Source: Anderseniella sp.
GTDB lineage: Bacteria; Pseudomonadota; Alphaproteobacteria; Rhizobiales; Aestuariivirgaceae
Direction: 5' to 3'
Length of the DNA: 64,000 bases
NCBI GenBank assembly: GCA_028289645.1
Contig: JANQOK010000015.1
Coordinates: 1-64,000, forward strand
Shown here: positions 1 through 10,985 of the stretch, in pieces
How the letters are laid out: every line of letters begins with the position of its first letter
Position numbering within the stretch: the stretch's first letter is position 1
Translations under genes and position numbers: made by a program
Notes under the pieces: model-generated
The model's input: only the letters and a program-made list of their open reading frames with translations
Databases searched by the model: none
What the model was told of the DNA's origin: nothing

Positions 1-682
<682 letters not shown>

Positions 683-686
<4 letters not shown>

Positions 687-1957
687 ACAACCAGCTCCCC
701 GGCCAGATCATGTCCGGCTGACTGCAGCAGGCGCACCGACGCAACTTCGCCGGGTTTTTTCTCACATCCGGCAATGTCGACATTCAGATAATGCGGTGTG
801 CGGCCGCGCGTTTCAGTTTCAAACAACACATCTCTGGTTTGCCCAACCTGGGAGGCCACAAAGTCCGACAGCCGTCTTTCTCCAGCAGACCGCAATGCCC
901 TGGCACGGGACTTGATCTCTGTGCCACTGACCTGCGGCATCTTCGCCGCCGGGGTTCCTGGGCGAACCGAATAGGGAAACACGTGCAGGAAGGTCAGCCC
1001 GCAGTCTTCCACCAGCCGCATCGAGTTTTCAAACATCTGATCGGTTTCGGTGGGGAAGCCGGCAATGATATCCGCACCAAACACAACATCCGGCCGGCGG
1101 CGGCGCACATCGTCGCAGAACCGGATCGCGTCATCCCGAAGATGCCGGCGTTTCATGCGCTTCAGGATCATGTCGTCTCCGGCCTGCAGCGACAGGTGAA
1201 GATGCGGCATCAGGCGCTCTTCTTCTTCAATGGCGATGAGCAGGTCTTCATCGGCCTCAACCGAGTCGATGGACGAAATCCGCAGGCGCTGCAGCTCCGG
1301 CACGGTTTTCAGTATCCGCCGCACCAGATTGCCGAGGCTCGGCTGGCCGGGGAGATCCTTGCCGTAGGACGTGATGTCGACGCCCGACAGCACAACCTCG
1401 GGACAACCTGCCGCGACCAGCCTGCGGATCTGGGCGACAACTTCACCGGCCCCCACCGAACGTGAATTGCCACGGCCGTAGGGAATAATGCAGAACGTGC
1501 AGCGGTGGTCGCATCCGGTCTGCACCTGGACAAATGCCCGAGTGCGCTCACCGAACCCGTCAAGCATGTGCAGCGCCGTCTCGCGGACCTGCATGATGTC
1601 GTTGACCCTGACCGGGGTCTCATTGGCCAGGCCGAAATCCAGCGCGCCTGCACGCCAGGTGTCCGGCTTGAGCTTTTCCTCGTTGCCGACAACCAGGTCC
1701 ACTTCGTCCATGGCGGCAAATGCGGGCCCGTCCACCTGGGCAGCGCAACCGGTCACCACAATGCGCGCACCCGGGCGCTCTTTGCGCGCGCGCCGGATTG
1801 CCTGCCGGGCCTGGCGCTGGGCTTCCGCCGTAACCGCGCAGGTGTTGACGACCACGGTGTTTTCCAGCCCGGCGGCGTCAACATGAGACCGCATGACTTC
1901 CGCCTCGTAGGCGTTCAGCCGGCAGCCGAAGTTGATGATGTCGACCGGCTTGCTCAC
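683..1957 (-). CDS. mtaB: tRNA (N6-threonylcarbamoyladenosine(37)-C2)-methylthiotransferase MtaB
   Basis: UPF0004 N-terminal [18 protein letters not shown], radical-SAM [19 protein letters not shown]; adjacent to dapF. Confidence 0.93.
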
Positions 1958-2814
1958 AGGTTCGCATCTTCCAGTTGCGGCAGCTCGCCTTCAAAGTCAT
2001 AAGTCACCGGCCCGGTCATCAGGATGTGGCCGCGATCGTCCCACTCGATGAGCAGGTCACCGCCCGGCAGAGTGATCGTGACGACGCGCCCGGTTCGCTT
2101 GGTGCGCGCGGCAGAAACCGCAACCGCGCAGGCAGCCGTGCCGCAGGCCTTTGTCAATCCGACACCGCGTTCCCACACCTTCACTTCCACATGATCCGGC
2201 GATATCACCCGGGCCAGCGAGATATTGGCCCGTTGCGGAAACATCGGGTGGTTTTCCAGCAGCGGTCCGGTCTTTGACAGGTCGGTCACGTCCAGGTCGC
2301 TCACCCAGAATATCGCATGCGGATTGCCCACATTGACCACCGACGGCGTGTGCAGGATAGGGGCATCGATCGGTCCGATCTGCAGTTCGATGCCGCGGGT
2401 GTCGTGAAACTCTTCCGCCAGCGGGATATCCCGCCAGTCGAACTTCGGCACCCCCATGTCGACAGTGACCTGGCCGGCATCGGCGCGGCGGCAGACAAGA
2501 AACCCGCCTTTGGTGTCAATGGTCGCTGCCTCGGTGCCGGTCTCGGCAAACAGGATGTCGGCGACACAGCGCGTGGCATTGCCGCAGCTTTCCACTTCAT
2601 AGCCTTCGGCATTGTAGATGCGCATGCGCAAATCAGCCACGTCGGAGGCCTCCATCACGATGAACTGGTCACAGCCGATCCCGGTCTCCCGGTGCGACCA
2701 GGCATGAACCTGCTCCGGTGTGAATCCGCGCGGCTCGGAACGGCCGTCAACAATGATGAAATCATTGCCAAGCCCGTTCATCTTGCGAAACGGAATATGT
2801 GCGTTCGTGCTCAT
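1954..2814 (-). CDS. dapF: Diaminopimelate epimerase
   Basis: MNGLGNDFIIVD, ESCGNATRC, KACGTAACA catalytic motifs; start chosen at MSTNAHIPFRKMNGLGNDF. Confidence 0.95.
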   Translation of the reverse strand: MSTNAHIPFRKMNGLGNDFIIVDGRSEPRGFTPEQVHAWSHRETGIGCDQFIVMEASDVADLRMRIYNAEGYEVESCGNATRCVADILFAETGTEAATIDTKGGFLVCRRADAGQVTVDMGVPKFDWRDIPLAEEFHDTRGIELQIGPIDAPILHTPSVVNVGNPHAIFWVSDLDVTDLSKTGPLLENHPMFPQRANISLARVISPDHVEVKVWERGVGLTKACGTAACAVAVSAARTKRTGRVVTITLPGGDLLIEWDDRGHILMTGPVTYDFEGELPQLEDANL

Positions 2815-3095
2815 TACGCGCCTTATATGGTGAAATGCCCCCAACTTGCCAGAGCTAACAAGGTGTCGCGTTCATAACTGCGAAGCGGCGGGTAAAGCTG
2901 TTCAGCAACATAACATTGACCTTGAGCTGCAATTACCCTATTGAACCGGCCACTCCAGATGCCAAAATGAATTGGCAGGCTTACTGACACATGGGTGCAT
3001 GCATTTGTTCCCGGGGGGTCAGGGGTCCACATCCGTCCGCGAAGGTTCGCGCACGGGTGCCATTTTGCTTTGCGTAACCGGTTTGGGAAAACGAT

Positions 3096-4676
3096 ATGTT
3101 TGAAACACTTCAAGATCGCCTCGGCGGTATCTTCGACAAGCTGACGGGCCGCGGCGCCCTGTCGGAGGCTGATGTCGATACTGCCATGCGTGAAGTGCGC
3201 CGCGCCCTGATCGAAGCGGACGTGGCGCTGGAGGTGGTGCGCAACTTTGTCGAACAGGTCAAGGAGCGGGCCATCGGCAAGGAGGTCATCAAATCGGTGA
3301 CGCCCGGCCAGATGGTCGTCAAGATCGTCAATGACGCCATTGTCGACATGCTCGGCAAGGAACCCGAGCCGCTCAATTTCAAGGCCGCGCCGCCGGTGCC
3401 AATCCTCATGGTCGGCCTGCAGGGGTCCGGCAAGACCACGACAACCGCAAAAATCGCCAAGCGGCTGCTGGACCGCGACAAGAAGAAGGTCATCATGGCC
3501 TCGCTGGACACCAGGCGGCCAGCTGCCCAGGAGCAGCTCGCCATCCTCGGTGACCAGATTGCCGTCGACACCCTGCCCATCGTGAAAGGCGAAGATCCGG
3601 CAACCATCACCAGACGCGCCATGTCGGAAGCCAAAAAGGGCGGCTACGACGTGGTCATGCTGGACACCGCCGGGCGCCTCTTCATCGACGAAGAGCTGAT
3701 GGCAGAAGTCCAGACCGTGCGCGACATCGCCAAACCGGCTGAAACCCTCCTGGTCGCGGATGCGCTGACCGGCCAGGACGCGGTCAACCTGGCCCGTTCC
3801 TTCGACGAACAGGTGGGCATTTCCGGTCTCGTCCTGACCCGTATCGACGGCGATGGCCGCGGCGGCGCAGCCCTGTCGATGCGTGCCGTCACCGGCAAGC
3901 CGATCAAGCTCCTGGGCACCGGTGAGAAGCTGGACGGCCTTGAGGATTTCCATCCCGAACGCATCGCATCGCGCATCCTCGGCATGGGCGACGTGGTCTC
4001 CCTGGTCGAAAAGGCCGCCCAGACTATAGACCAGGACAAGGCGGCCAAGATGGCTGCCCGCATGAAGAAAGGGGTTTTCGATCTTGAAGACCTCGCCGAC
4101 CAGCTCAAGCAGATGCAGAAAATGGGCGGCATGTCGGGCCTCATGGGCATGATGCCCGGCCTCGGCAAGATGAAAAAGCAGCTTGAGGACGCCGATCTCG
4201 ACAATTCGGTACTCAAGCGCCAGCTGGCAATTATCTCGTCGATGACGCCGAAGGAAAAACGCAACCCGAAAATCATGAATGCGTCGCGCAAGAAGCGTGT
4301 CGCCAAAGGCGCAGGGGTTGAAGTCCAGGAGATCAACCGGCTGTTGAAAATGCACATCCAGATGGCCGGCATGATGAAGAAGATGGGCAAGGGCAAGGGC
4401 GGCCTGCTCGGCAAGATGATGGGCATGGGCGGCGGTGCCGGAATGCCGTCCGCGGAAGAGATGGAAAAGATGCAGGCCGAACTGGCCCAGATGGACCCGG
4501 ATGCGGTTCCGCCGGAACTGAAAGACCTGGCCGGCGGCAAGATGCCGAAACTGCCGGCTGGGCTGCCCGGCATGGGCGGCGGACTGCCGGGCCTCGGCGG
4601 CAAGGGCGGATTGCCCGGCCTCGGCGGTGGCGGCGGTTTCAAGGGCCTGCCCGGCTTTGCGAAGAAGAAGAAATAG
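3096..4676 (+). CDS. ffh: Signal recognition particle protein Ffh
   Basis: MFETLQDRLGGIFDKLTGRGALSEADVD, GLQGSGKTTTTAKIA, DTAGR, Met-rich M domain with Gly/Leu-rich C-terminus. Confidence 0.97.
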   Translation: MFETLQDRLGGIFDKLTGRGALSEADVDTAMREVRRALIEADVALEVVRNFVEQVKERAIGKEVIKSVTPGQMVVKIVNDAIVDMLGKEPEPLNFKAAPPVPILMVGLQGSGKTTTTAKIAKRLLDRDKKKVIMASLDTRRPAAQEQLAILGDQIAVDTLPIVKGEDPATITRRAMSEAKKGGYDVVMLDTAGRLFIDEELMAEVQTVRDIAKPAETLLVADALTGQDAVNLARSFDEQVGISGLVLTRIDGDGRGGAALSMRAVTGKPIKLLGTGEKLDGLEDFHPERIASRILGMGDVVSLVEKAAQTIDQDKAAKMAARMKKGVFDLEDLADQLKQMQKMGGMSGLMGMMPGLGKMKKQLEDADLDNSVLKRQLAIISSMTPKEKRNPKIMNASRKKRVAKGAGVEVQEINRLLKMHIQMAGMMKKMGKGKGGLLGKMMGMGGGAGMPSAEEMEKMQAELAQMDPDAVPPELKDLAGGKMPKLPAGLPGMGGGLPGLGGKGGLPGLGGGGGFKGLPGFAKKKK

Positions 4677-4730
4677 CGACGAATTCAGACAGTTTAACCA
4701 GACATGTGAACACCCAAGGAGAATTTGGAC

Positions 4731-5180
4731 ATGGCATTGAAAATCAGACTGGCCCGTGGCGGCTCGAAAAAACGTCCCTACTACCGTATCGTGGTCGCCG
4801 ACGTGAACGCACCGCGCGACGGCCGTTTCATCGAAAAGATCGGCACCTACAACCCGCTGCTGCCGAAAGATTCCGAAAACCGCGTCAACATCGATGTTGA
4901 CCGTGCGAAACACTGGATGAGCGTTGGCGCCAAGCCGACCGACCGCGTGCTGCGCTTCCTCGACGCGCTCGGCCTGGAAAAACGCGAACCCCGCAACAAC
5001 CCGAACAAGGCCAAGCCGGGCAAGAAGCGCCTGGAACGTGAAGCCGCCGAAGCAGAAGCCGCTGAAGCAGCCAAGGAGGCCGCAAAGGCCGAAGCGGAAG
5101 CACCGGCAGAAGAAGCTGCCGTTGAAGCGCCTGCAGAAGAGGCACCAGCCGAAGCCGCCGCCGAAGAAGCAGCTTCATAA
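4731..5180 (+). CDS. rpsP: 30S ribosomal protein S16 with Ala/Glu-rich C-terminal tail
   Basis: [44 protein letters not shown]; position between ffh and rimM. Confidence 0.96.
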   Translation: MALKIRLARGGSKKRPYYRIVVADVNAPRDGRFIEKIGTYNPLLPKDSENRVNIDVDRAKHWMSVGAKPTDRVLRFLDALGLEKREPRNNPNKAKPGKKRLEREAAEAEAAEAAKEAAKAEAEAPAEEAAVEAPAEEAPAEAAAEEAAS

Positions 5181-5195
5181 GGGGTTTATACCCGG

Positions 5196-5717
5196 ATGCC
5201 CGAGCAATCGCGCATTGTCCTCGGCGTCATCACCGGCGTGCATGGAATTCAGGGTGAGGTGAAGCTGAAAAGCTTCACCGCCGACCCTGAAGCCATTGCG
5301 TCGTACGGTCCGCTGGATGCGTCCAACGGCATGGTGCTGCAGATCAAGTCGCTCAAGGCCCATAAGGACCAGTATCGCGCCCGCATCGACGGCGTGACCG
5401 ACCGCAACACGGCGGAGACCCTGAAAGGGCTTGAACTGTCCATTGCCCGCGACCGGCTGCCCGAGCCTGAAGACGACGAGATTTACCACGCCGACCTGAT
5501 CGGGTTGTCGGTGGTGGACCTGGCCGGCTCGCACATGGGCAAGGTTGTGCACGTCCTGGACTTCGGCGCCGGTGAACTGCTTGAACTGAAACTGCAGGAC
5601 AAGAAGTCCACCATACTGATGCCGTTTAACAGGCAAACCGTTCCGGACATCAATCTTGACGCTCGAACACTGAGCATCGATCCTCCTGCCGGACTGCTGG
5701 ACGACGATACTGAATGA
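5196..5717 (+). CDS. rimM: Ribosome maturation factor RimM
   Basis: ITGVHGIQGEVKLKSFT...YHADLIGLSV...ELLELKL...ILMPFNRQTVP; between rpsP and trmD. Confidence 0.94.
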   Translation: MPEQSRIVLGVITGVHGIQGEVKLKSFTADPEAIASYGPLDASNGMVLQIKSLKAHKDQYRARIDGVTDRNTAETLKGLELSIARDRLPEPEDDEIYHADLIGLSVVDLAGSHMGKVVHVLDFGAGELLELKLQDKKSTILMPFNRQTVPDINLDARTLSIDPPAGLLDDDTE

Positions 5718-5768
5718 CCGGGAATGGCAGCCGGTCACAGTGTCTTTGAATAAGGTAACCGCGCGACC

Positions 5769-6467
5769 ATGTCTTTTCTTGCGACAGTGCTGACGCTTTA
5801 CCCGGATATGTTTCCCGGGCCGCTTGGCCTGTCCATGGCCGGCCGCGGCCTGCAGGACGGCCTGTGGTCGCTTGCAGCCCATGACATCCGCACGCACGCC
5901 ACCGACAGGCACGCTTCGGTTGACGACACCCCGGCAGGCGGCGGTCCTGGCATGGTCATGAAACCCGATGTGCTGGCCCGCGCCATTGATGCGGCAAGCG
6001 CGGCGAACGACCCCCGTCCGCGCCTGTTGATGAGCCCGCGCGGACGCCCGCTGACGCAAGCCTATGTGCGCGAACTTGCCGCCGGCAGCGGCGTCGTCAT
6101 CGTGTGCGGCCGTTTTGAAGGCGTGGATGAGCGGGTGATCGAGGCCCGCAACCTGATCGAGGTTTCGGTGGGCGACTATGTGCTGTCCGGTGGCGAACCA
6201 GCAGCCCTGGTGCTTCTGGATGCAATTGTGCGCCTGCTGCCGGGCATCATGGGCAACGACGCATCGGGCAACGAGGAAAGCTTCGAGCACGGCCTCCTCG
6301 AACATCCGCAATACACCCGGCCGCGGCAGTGGGAGGGCCGTGAAATCCCGCCGGTTTTGCTGTCCGGCGATCACGCCGCCATTGCACGCTGGAAACGGCA
6401 ACAGTCGGAAAATCTCACCGAACAGCGCAGACCGGACCTCATTCGGCCCAAAGACTGGAAAAAATAA
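5769..6467 (+). CDS. trmD: tRNA (guanine-N1)-methyltransferase
   Basis: [66 protein letters not shown]. Confidence 0.96.
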   Translation: MSFLATVLTLYPDMFPGPLGLSMAGRGLQDGLWSLAAHDIRTHATDRHASVDDTPAGGGPGMVMKPDVLARAIDAASAANDPRPRLLMSPRGRPLTQAYVRELAAGSGVVIVCGRFEGVDERVIEARNLIEVSVGDYVLSGGEPAALVLLDAIVRLLPGIMGNDASGNEESFEHGLLEHPQYTRPRQWEGREIPPVLLSGDHAAIARWKRQQSENLTEQRRPDLIRPKDWKK

Positions 6468-6664
6468 CCTGGGGTCCGGACCCTAAATATGCGGATAGAC
6501 ATTGACTTTTGCACCGTCACACGGGTAAAGACCCGCATCGAAAGAACATCCGGCGGTCCGGCTCAAGCCAACGGATTGCTGAAAACCGATTGTATCTGAA
6601 AATGTTGGAGCGTTCTGTCCGCCTATAAAATGAATGCGGGCCGCACCAAGAAGGAATTCGTCCG

Positions 6665-7345
6665 ATGAACATTATCCAGCAGCTCGAGCTCGAGCAAGCT
6701 CAGGCAATTACTGCCAAACGCGAGATTCCGGATTTCGGCCCCGGCGACACTGTGGTTGTCGCTGTGCGTGTAACCGAAGGCGAACGGTCGCGTATCCAGA
6801 ACTATGAAGGTGTCGTGATCGCCCGTTCGGGTGCCGGCCTCAACGAGAACTTCACCGTGCGCAAGCTGAGCTATGGCGAAGGCGTGGAACGGGTGTTTCC
6901 GATCTACTCGCCTCTGGTTGAAGGCGTCAAGGTCCTGCGCCGCGGCAAGGTTCGCCGTGCCAAGCTGTACTACCTGCGCGGCCGCACCGGCAAACGCGCG
7001 CGCATTGCCGAGAAGAAGCGTTCAATCGTCATCCCCGGCGCCGCCGAAGCTGCAGCCGCCAAGGCCGAAGCCGCCAATGCGCCGCAGGTGGTAGATGATG
7101 TGTCCCTGATTTCCGGCGTGGGTGACGTGCTGGCCGAAAAGCTGGCCGGCGAAGGCGTGACCAGCCTGACCCAGATCGCCAAATGGAAAAAAGACGATAT
7201 CGCTGATTATGACGAAAAACTGTCACTCGGCGGCCGCATCGAGCGCGAAGAATGGATTGTCCAGGCCAAGGAACTGCTGGAAGGCAAGCCTCCACGCGCC
7301 AAGGTCGACCAGGAAGCAGCCGAAAAGACGGCTGACGAGGAATAA
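6665..7345 (+). CDS. rplS: 50S ribosomal protein L19 with C-terminal helix-hairpin-helix-like extension
   Basis: L19 core ([31 protein letters not shown]...[18 protein letters not shown]) followed by ~100 aa extension [62 protein letters not shown]. Confidence 0.95.
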   Translation: MNIIQQLELEQAQAITAKREIPDFGPGDTVVVAVRVTEGERSRIQNYEGVVIARSGAGLNENFTVRKLSYGEGVERVFPIYSPLVEGVKVLRRGKVRRAKLYYLRGRTGKRARIAEKKRSIVIPGAAEAAAAKAEAANAPQVVDDVSLISGVGDVLAEKLAGEGVTSLTQIAKWKKDDIADYDEKLSLGGRIEREEWIVQAKELLEGKPPRAKVDQEAAEKTADEE

Positions 7346-7366
7346 GCCGTATCTTGAGGAAGTTTT

Positions 7367-7399
7367 AAAAAGGCCGGGACCAGTTCCCGGCCTTTTTCG
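7367..7399 (+). terminator. Rho-independent terminator after rplS
   Basis: AAAAGGCCGGGA-CCAG-TTCCCGGCCTTTTT hairpin with T-run. Confidence 0.85.
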
Positions 7400-7597
7400 T
7401 TGTCCTGACACTTGCATCCGTACACAGGATTGCCATTGCACGCACGCAAACAGAACCGCCTGCTAAAGGCCGAATCTGCGCTCTGACCTCAAAAACCCTT
7501 CAAAAATACCCTATTTCAGCCGTTGCATCGGCATATTGGAGTGCTGCAATGCGACAATCGAATGGGCTTGGGGGGCATGAGCAATGGAGAATTTGTC

Positions 7598-7864
7598 ATG
7601 GCCACAGACTATCAGAATGAGCACCACTCATCACATGCACCCGACTATCGCACCCGCTCCGGCGGTTCAAACGGCTGGCTGATCGGACTGGCTGTGGCGA
7701 TCCTGCTTGCAATGATTGCCTTCTTCTCATTTGCAGGCTCCGATCGCCCGGCGATAACCACGGGAACGACCAGTGAGCAGGTAACCGTCCCGTCTGCAAC
7801 GGAAAGCGCCCCGGCCGCCCAGGAACAGGCTGTTCCGCCGGCCACAACCGCACCTGCGCAGTAA
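7598..7864 (+). CDS. Hypothetical small single-pass membrane protein
   Basis: MATDYQNEHHSSHAPDYRTRSGGSNGWLIGLAVAILLAMIAFFSF...; one TM segment, Ser/Ala/Pro-rich C-terminus. Confidence 0.6.
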   Translation: MATDYQNEHHSSHAPDYRTRSGGSNGWLIGLAVAILLAMIAFFSFAGSDRPAITTGTTSEQVTVPSATESAPAAQEQAVPPATTAPAQ

Positions 7865-7960
7865 CTGCTCCAATAAGAGCGGCGCGGCCTGGAAGCGGCA
7901 TGGCTTCATATCGATCCATGCTGCCCAGGGCGCGCCGCTCCGTTCCATCCGGACCCTGAA

Positions 7961-8764
7961 TCACTTTTTCCGCCACAGCATGAACAGGCCCATCGGCGGA
8001 CGGGCCTCGGCCCGCTCCAGGTCAGCGCAGAAATTCGAAATATTGCGCCCGACCTCATGCATGTACTGCAGTTCAAGCCCAACCCTGGCGCCGGCATTCA
8101 CGATATCCGACATCTTGTGGGTGAACGAGTAATGCGGCTTTGAAGCGTATTGCTCATAGCCATAGTAGTCCAATCCTGTGGTTTCCACGAACGGCTCGGT
8201 CTGGAAATAAGAATGAAGCGGCCTGGACGGCCCGCCGTTTTCATCCGGTTCGTACATCATCAGCACCGGATGCATTTCTTCCATCACCCAGTGCCCGCCG
8301 GGAACAATGAGATCTGAAACCGCCCGGAAAAACCCATCCAGGTCAGGCATCCACCCCAGCACTCCGACCGTGGTCATCACAATGTCAAACTGCCGCTTCA
8401 ACCCGGCCGGCAGCGCATAGATGTCCGCCTCTATGAAACTCACGTCATCACCGTGCCCGGCAATTTCAGCAAGTTCGCGGGCCTGCTCCAGAAACGCCTC
8501 CGCCTGGTCAATTCCCAAACACCTGCCGGCCCCCATGTTCTTAAGCGACAGCAGATCCCGACCGTTATTGCAGGCGATCTGCACGGCGGATTTACCGGTA
8601 ACGCCGACGCGCTCCAACATGGCAACGACTTCTTCTGCCAGGCAACTGTAATTGCCGTCCGCAAACTGCCGGCACAGTTGCGCCTGGTTGCGGGCCGCAT
8701 GGCGCGGTGCTGCTTCATTCCAGGCTTGCCTGTTGGCGGCAACGTAGTGGTCACGATCACTCAT
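7961..8764 (-). CDS. Class I SAM-dependent methyltransferase
   Basis: VQIACNNGRDLLSLKNMGAGRCLGIDQAEAFLEQARELA...IEADIYALP methyltransferase motifs. Confidence 0.85.
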   Translation of the reverse strand: MSDRDHYVAANRQAWNEAAPRHAARNQAQLCRQFADGNYSCLAEEVVAMLERVGVTGKSAVQIACNNGRDLLSLKNMGAGRCLGIDQAEAFLEQARELAEIAGHGDDVSFIEADIYALPAGLKRQFDIVMTTVGVLGWMPDLDGFFRAVSDLIVPGGHWVMEEMHPVLMMYEPDENGGPSRPLHSYFQTEPFVETTGLDYYGYEQYASKPHYSFTHKMSDIVNAGARVGLELQYMHEVGRNISNFCADLERAEARPPMGLFMLWRKK

Positions 8765-8833
8765 GCGCTATGTTCTCCTGCGGGGGCCTAAAGCCCCTTC
8801 CCTTGTGTTTTGTTCCGCTGTAGCACACACGCC

Positions 8834-9553
8834 ATGTCCTTACCGCCCGATCTTACCGGCCTTCACCTTGTCGCTTTTGCCCTGCTGTTTGCAGCGTGGT
8901 GGCTGTATTCGCCCATTCTGTCATTGTTCGGGCGTGGCACATTGAACGCGCAGCTGGGTGTTGTGCGCCTGCGCTGGATGCGGCTGTCCACGCGCCGCGC
9001 GCAGCGGCCGTTCGATGCCATACTGCTCAACCAGATCATCAGCTCGGTGGCTTTCTTCGGCTCTGCTTCGCTGATTGTACTGGCGGCACTGCTCGGCACT
9101 TTCGCCAACGTCTCATCCGTACATTCAGTACTATCGCAGCTGCACTTTGTGGCGCCGATGAGCATTGAGTTGCTGGCGGCAAACCTGTCCGTGGTCATCT
9201 TGATCCTGGGCATCAGCTTCTTTGCCTTCACCTATTCGCTGCGCAAACTCATCTACACCGTCGCCCTGAGCGGCGGATTGCCGGACGAGGCGGAAGAAAC
9301 ACCGCAGTTCACCATACAGATCGAAGCCACCGCCACCGTGCTGACGGAGGCCGTTCGCAGTTTCAACAATGGCATCCGCGGCTATTACTACGCGGTCGCC
9401 GCCCTGTTCCTGCTGCTGGGGCCGGTGCCGTGTATCGCTGCAACGTGTACGGTCATGGCGATGTTGTTCTACCGCCAGACACTGACAACCACGGCCCGCG
9501 CCATCGGCACTTACGTGGATGCGATGAACGAGGAAGAACGCCCGCCCAAATAA
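8834..9553 (+). CDS. DUF599-family membrane protein
   Basis: Multi-TM; RRRWM/NQIISSVAFFGSASLIVLAALLGTF...IRGYYYAVAALFLLLGP pattern of the DUF599 family. Confidence 0.7.
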   Translation: MSLPPDLTGLHLVAFALLFAAWWLYSPILSLFGRGTLNAQLGVVRLRWMRLSTRRAQRPFDAILLNQIISSVAFFGSASLIVLAALLGTFANVSSVHSVLSQLHFVAPMSIELLAANLSVVILILGISFFAFTYSLRKLIYTVALSGGLPDEAEETPQFTIQIEATATVLTEAVRSFNNGIRGYYYAVAALFLLLGPVPCIAATCTVMAMLFYRQTLTTTARAIGTYVDAMNEEERPPK

Positions 9554-9555
9554 AA

Positions 9556-9583
9556 ACCCTGCAGGCCGAGAAGCCCGCAGGGT
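9556..9583. terminator. Hairpin between convergent DUF599 gene and csp
   Basis: CCCTGC...GCAGGG inverted repeat in the convergent gap. Confidence 0.5.
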
Positions 9584-9612
9584 CCAGAACCCGTAACTGA
9601 AAGCGTTTCGGC

Positions 9613-9825
9613 TTAAGAAGCGTCTTCCAGGTTGTCAGCCGACATCTTGCCGCTGCGCTGGTCGGTTACCAGCTCGAACTTCACCTTCTGGCCTTCGTTC
9701 AGGGTGCTCATGCCCGCGCGCTCGACGGCGGAGATGTGAACAAAAGCATCCTTGGAACCATCTTCCGGCTCAATGAAGCCGTAGCCTTTGGTTGTGTTGA
9801 AGAATTTTACTGTGCCTACTGGCAT
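9613..9825 (-). CDS. Cold-shock protein (CspA family)
   Basis: [41 protein letters not shown] motifs; 70 aa. Confidence 0.96.
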   Translation of the reverse strand: MPVGTVKFFNTTKGYGFIEPEDGSKDAFVHISAVERAGMSTLNEGQKVKFELVTDQRSGKMSADNLEDAS

Positions 9826-10070
9826 GATCGTTGTCCTTTCAAAGGAGACACCCGCTCATTCACACCTTGTGATGGCTGGGTTTGTACATTGCTCACATTG
9901 TCAGGAATAACGAAGTTAAACGGCGTACCGCATATCGAGGCATCATCAGACAAGTTCGGTCTATACACCAGCCTATATGGGTGATTACGACACAAATAGC
10001 AATTGACCAGCCGAAATAAACCTGAAATTGGCTAACCGCCGAACCCGGGTTGGAGGTCTCCGCCGCTGCT

Positions 10071-10307
10071 TCAAGCAGCGGCCTGGGATGCCGCCTTGTC
10101 CAGCACGATGATTTCAACAATTGCCGCCTTGGCAATCATTGATTCCCGACCGTCTGAATGCATGAATTCCAGTATCGGGCTGTCACCGCTCAACGCACGT
10201 TTGATGTCGCTGCTCATCGGCAGCATGAGTGTTCCTTGGACCGAGCGTCCGTCACTCAGCAGCAACTGCACATCGTAGCTTTTTCTATCGCTTTCATTGT
10301 TAAACAT
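10071..10307 (-). CDS. Hypothetical protein, 78 aa
   Basis: MFNNESDRKSYDVQLLLSDGRSVQGTLMLPMSSDIKRALSGDSPILEF...; plausible compact ORF without a clear competitor. Confidence 0.55.
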   Translation of the reverse strand: MFNNESDRKSYDVQLLLSDGRSVQGTLMLPMSSDIKRALSGDSPILEFMHSDGRESMIAKAAIVEIIVLDKAASQAAA

Positions 10308-10536
10308 CGTACCGCATCCCTGTTGTTATGCCGTTAGCTATACCGGTGAACGCTTTAAACATTCGTCTGCAAATTAGTGGCGATTTTATCAATTCAATCA
10401 GCGTTGCCCGTACTTGAGTATTGACCGCGCATCAACTGTCTGCCGGAACCGAATACTCACAGGCGGTGTGATTAAAACTTTCAGCCTGCGACAAAACGTG
10501 CCTTACTGAACGCGTACAGAGCAAAAGGAGGGTGCA

Positions 10537-10974
10537 ATGTCAGCCAAAATAGTAATTGGCCTTGACGGCAGCGGTTCAGGGGAACGAGCCGTTGCCTTCG
10601 CCAAGAAACAGGCCAAACAGATTGGGACGTGCGAACTGATTGTCGTCTACGTGATCGAATGGTCGCCGTACAGCTTTCAGACACCGGAGGAAAACGAACA
10701 GCGCCACAAGCGGCGCGAAGAAGAAACCACTGCCGCCAGCAGCCGCATCGTCCAGCCGGCTGTCGATGCCTTGAAAGCGGACGGACTGTCGGCGCGTGGC
10801 GTCGTGAGGCACGGCCATGTTGCCGACCTGCTGAACGCCGTGGCCGAAGAGGAAGGCGCAGACCAGATTGTCGTCGCGCGATCATCTGAAGGTGGATTTG
10901 CCAGCCGTGTGTTCGGCACCTCAACGGCAAATCTTGTCATGACAGCAACTGTCCCGGTCACGGTTGTCGGATAA
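10537..10974 (+). CDS. Universal stress protein (UspA family)
   Basis: KIVIGLDGSGSGERAVAFAKKQAKQ...VVRHGHVADLLNAVAEEEGADQIVVARSSEGG...GTSTANLVMTATVPVTVVG. Confidence 0.92.
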   Translation: MSAKIVIGLDGSGSGERAVAFAKKQAKQIGTCELIVVYVIEWSPYSFQTPEENEQRHKRREEETTAASSRIVQPAVDALKADGLSARGVVRHGHVADLLNAVAEEEGADQIVVARSSEGGFASRVFGTSTANLVMTATVPVTVVG

Positions 10975-10985
10975 GGAAACGTCTC

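Noticed and set aside
2845-3095. Possible 4.5S SRP RNA next to ffh
   Set aside because: No GGTCAGGTCCGGAAGGAAGCAGCC-like core found in the gap.
2823-4913. Very long minus-strand ORF (696 aa) antisense to ffh
   Set aside because: Composition artefact of GC-rich codon use opposite a clearly identified ffh; no recognisable domain. Same reasoning applied to 3644-4642 and 5175-6401.
6474-6664. Palindrome GGGTCCGGACCC and long leader upstream of rplS as a ribosomal-protein autoregulatory RNA
   Set aside because: Single short palindrome just after the trmD stop; no supported fold for an L19 leader could be drawn by hand.
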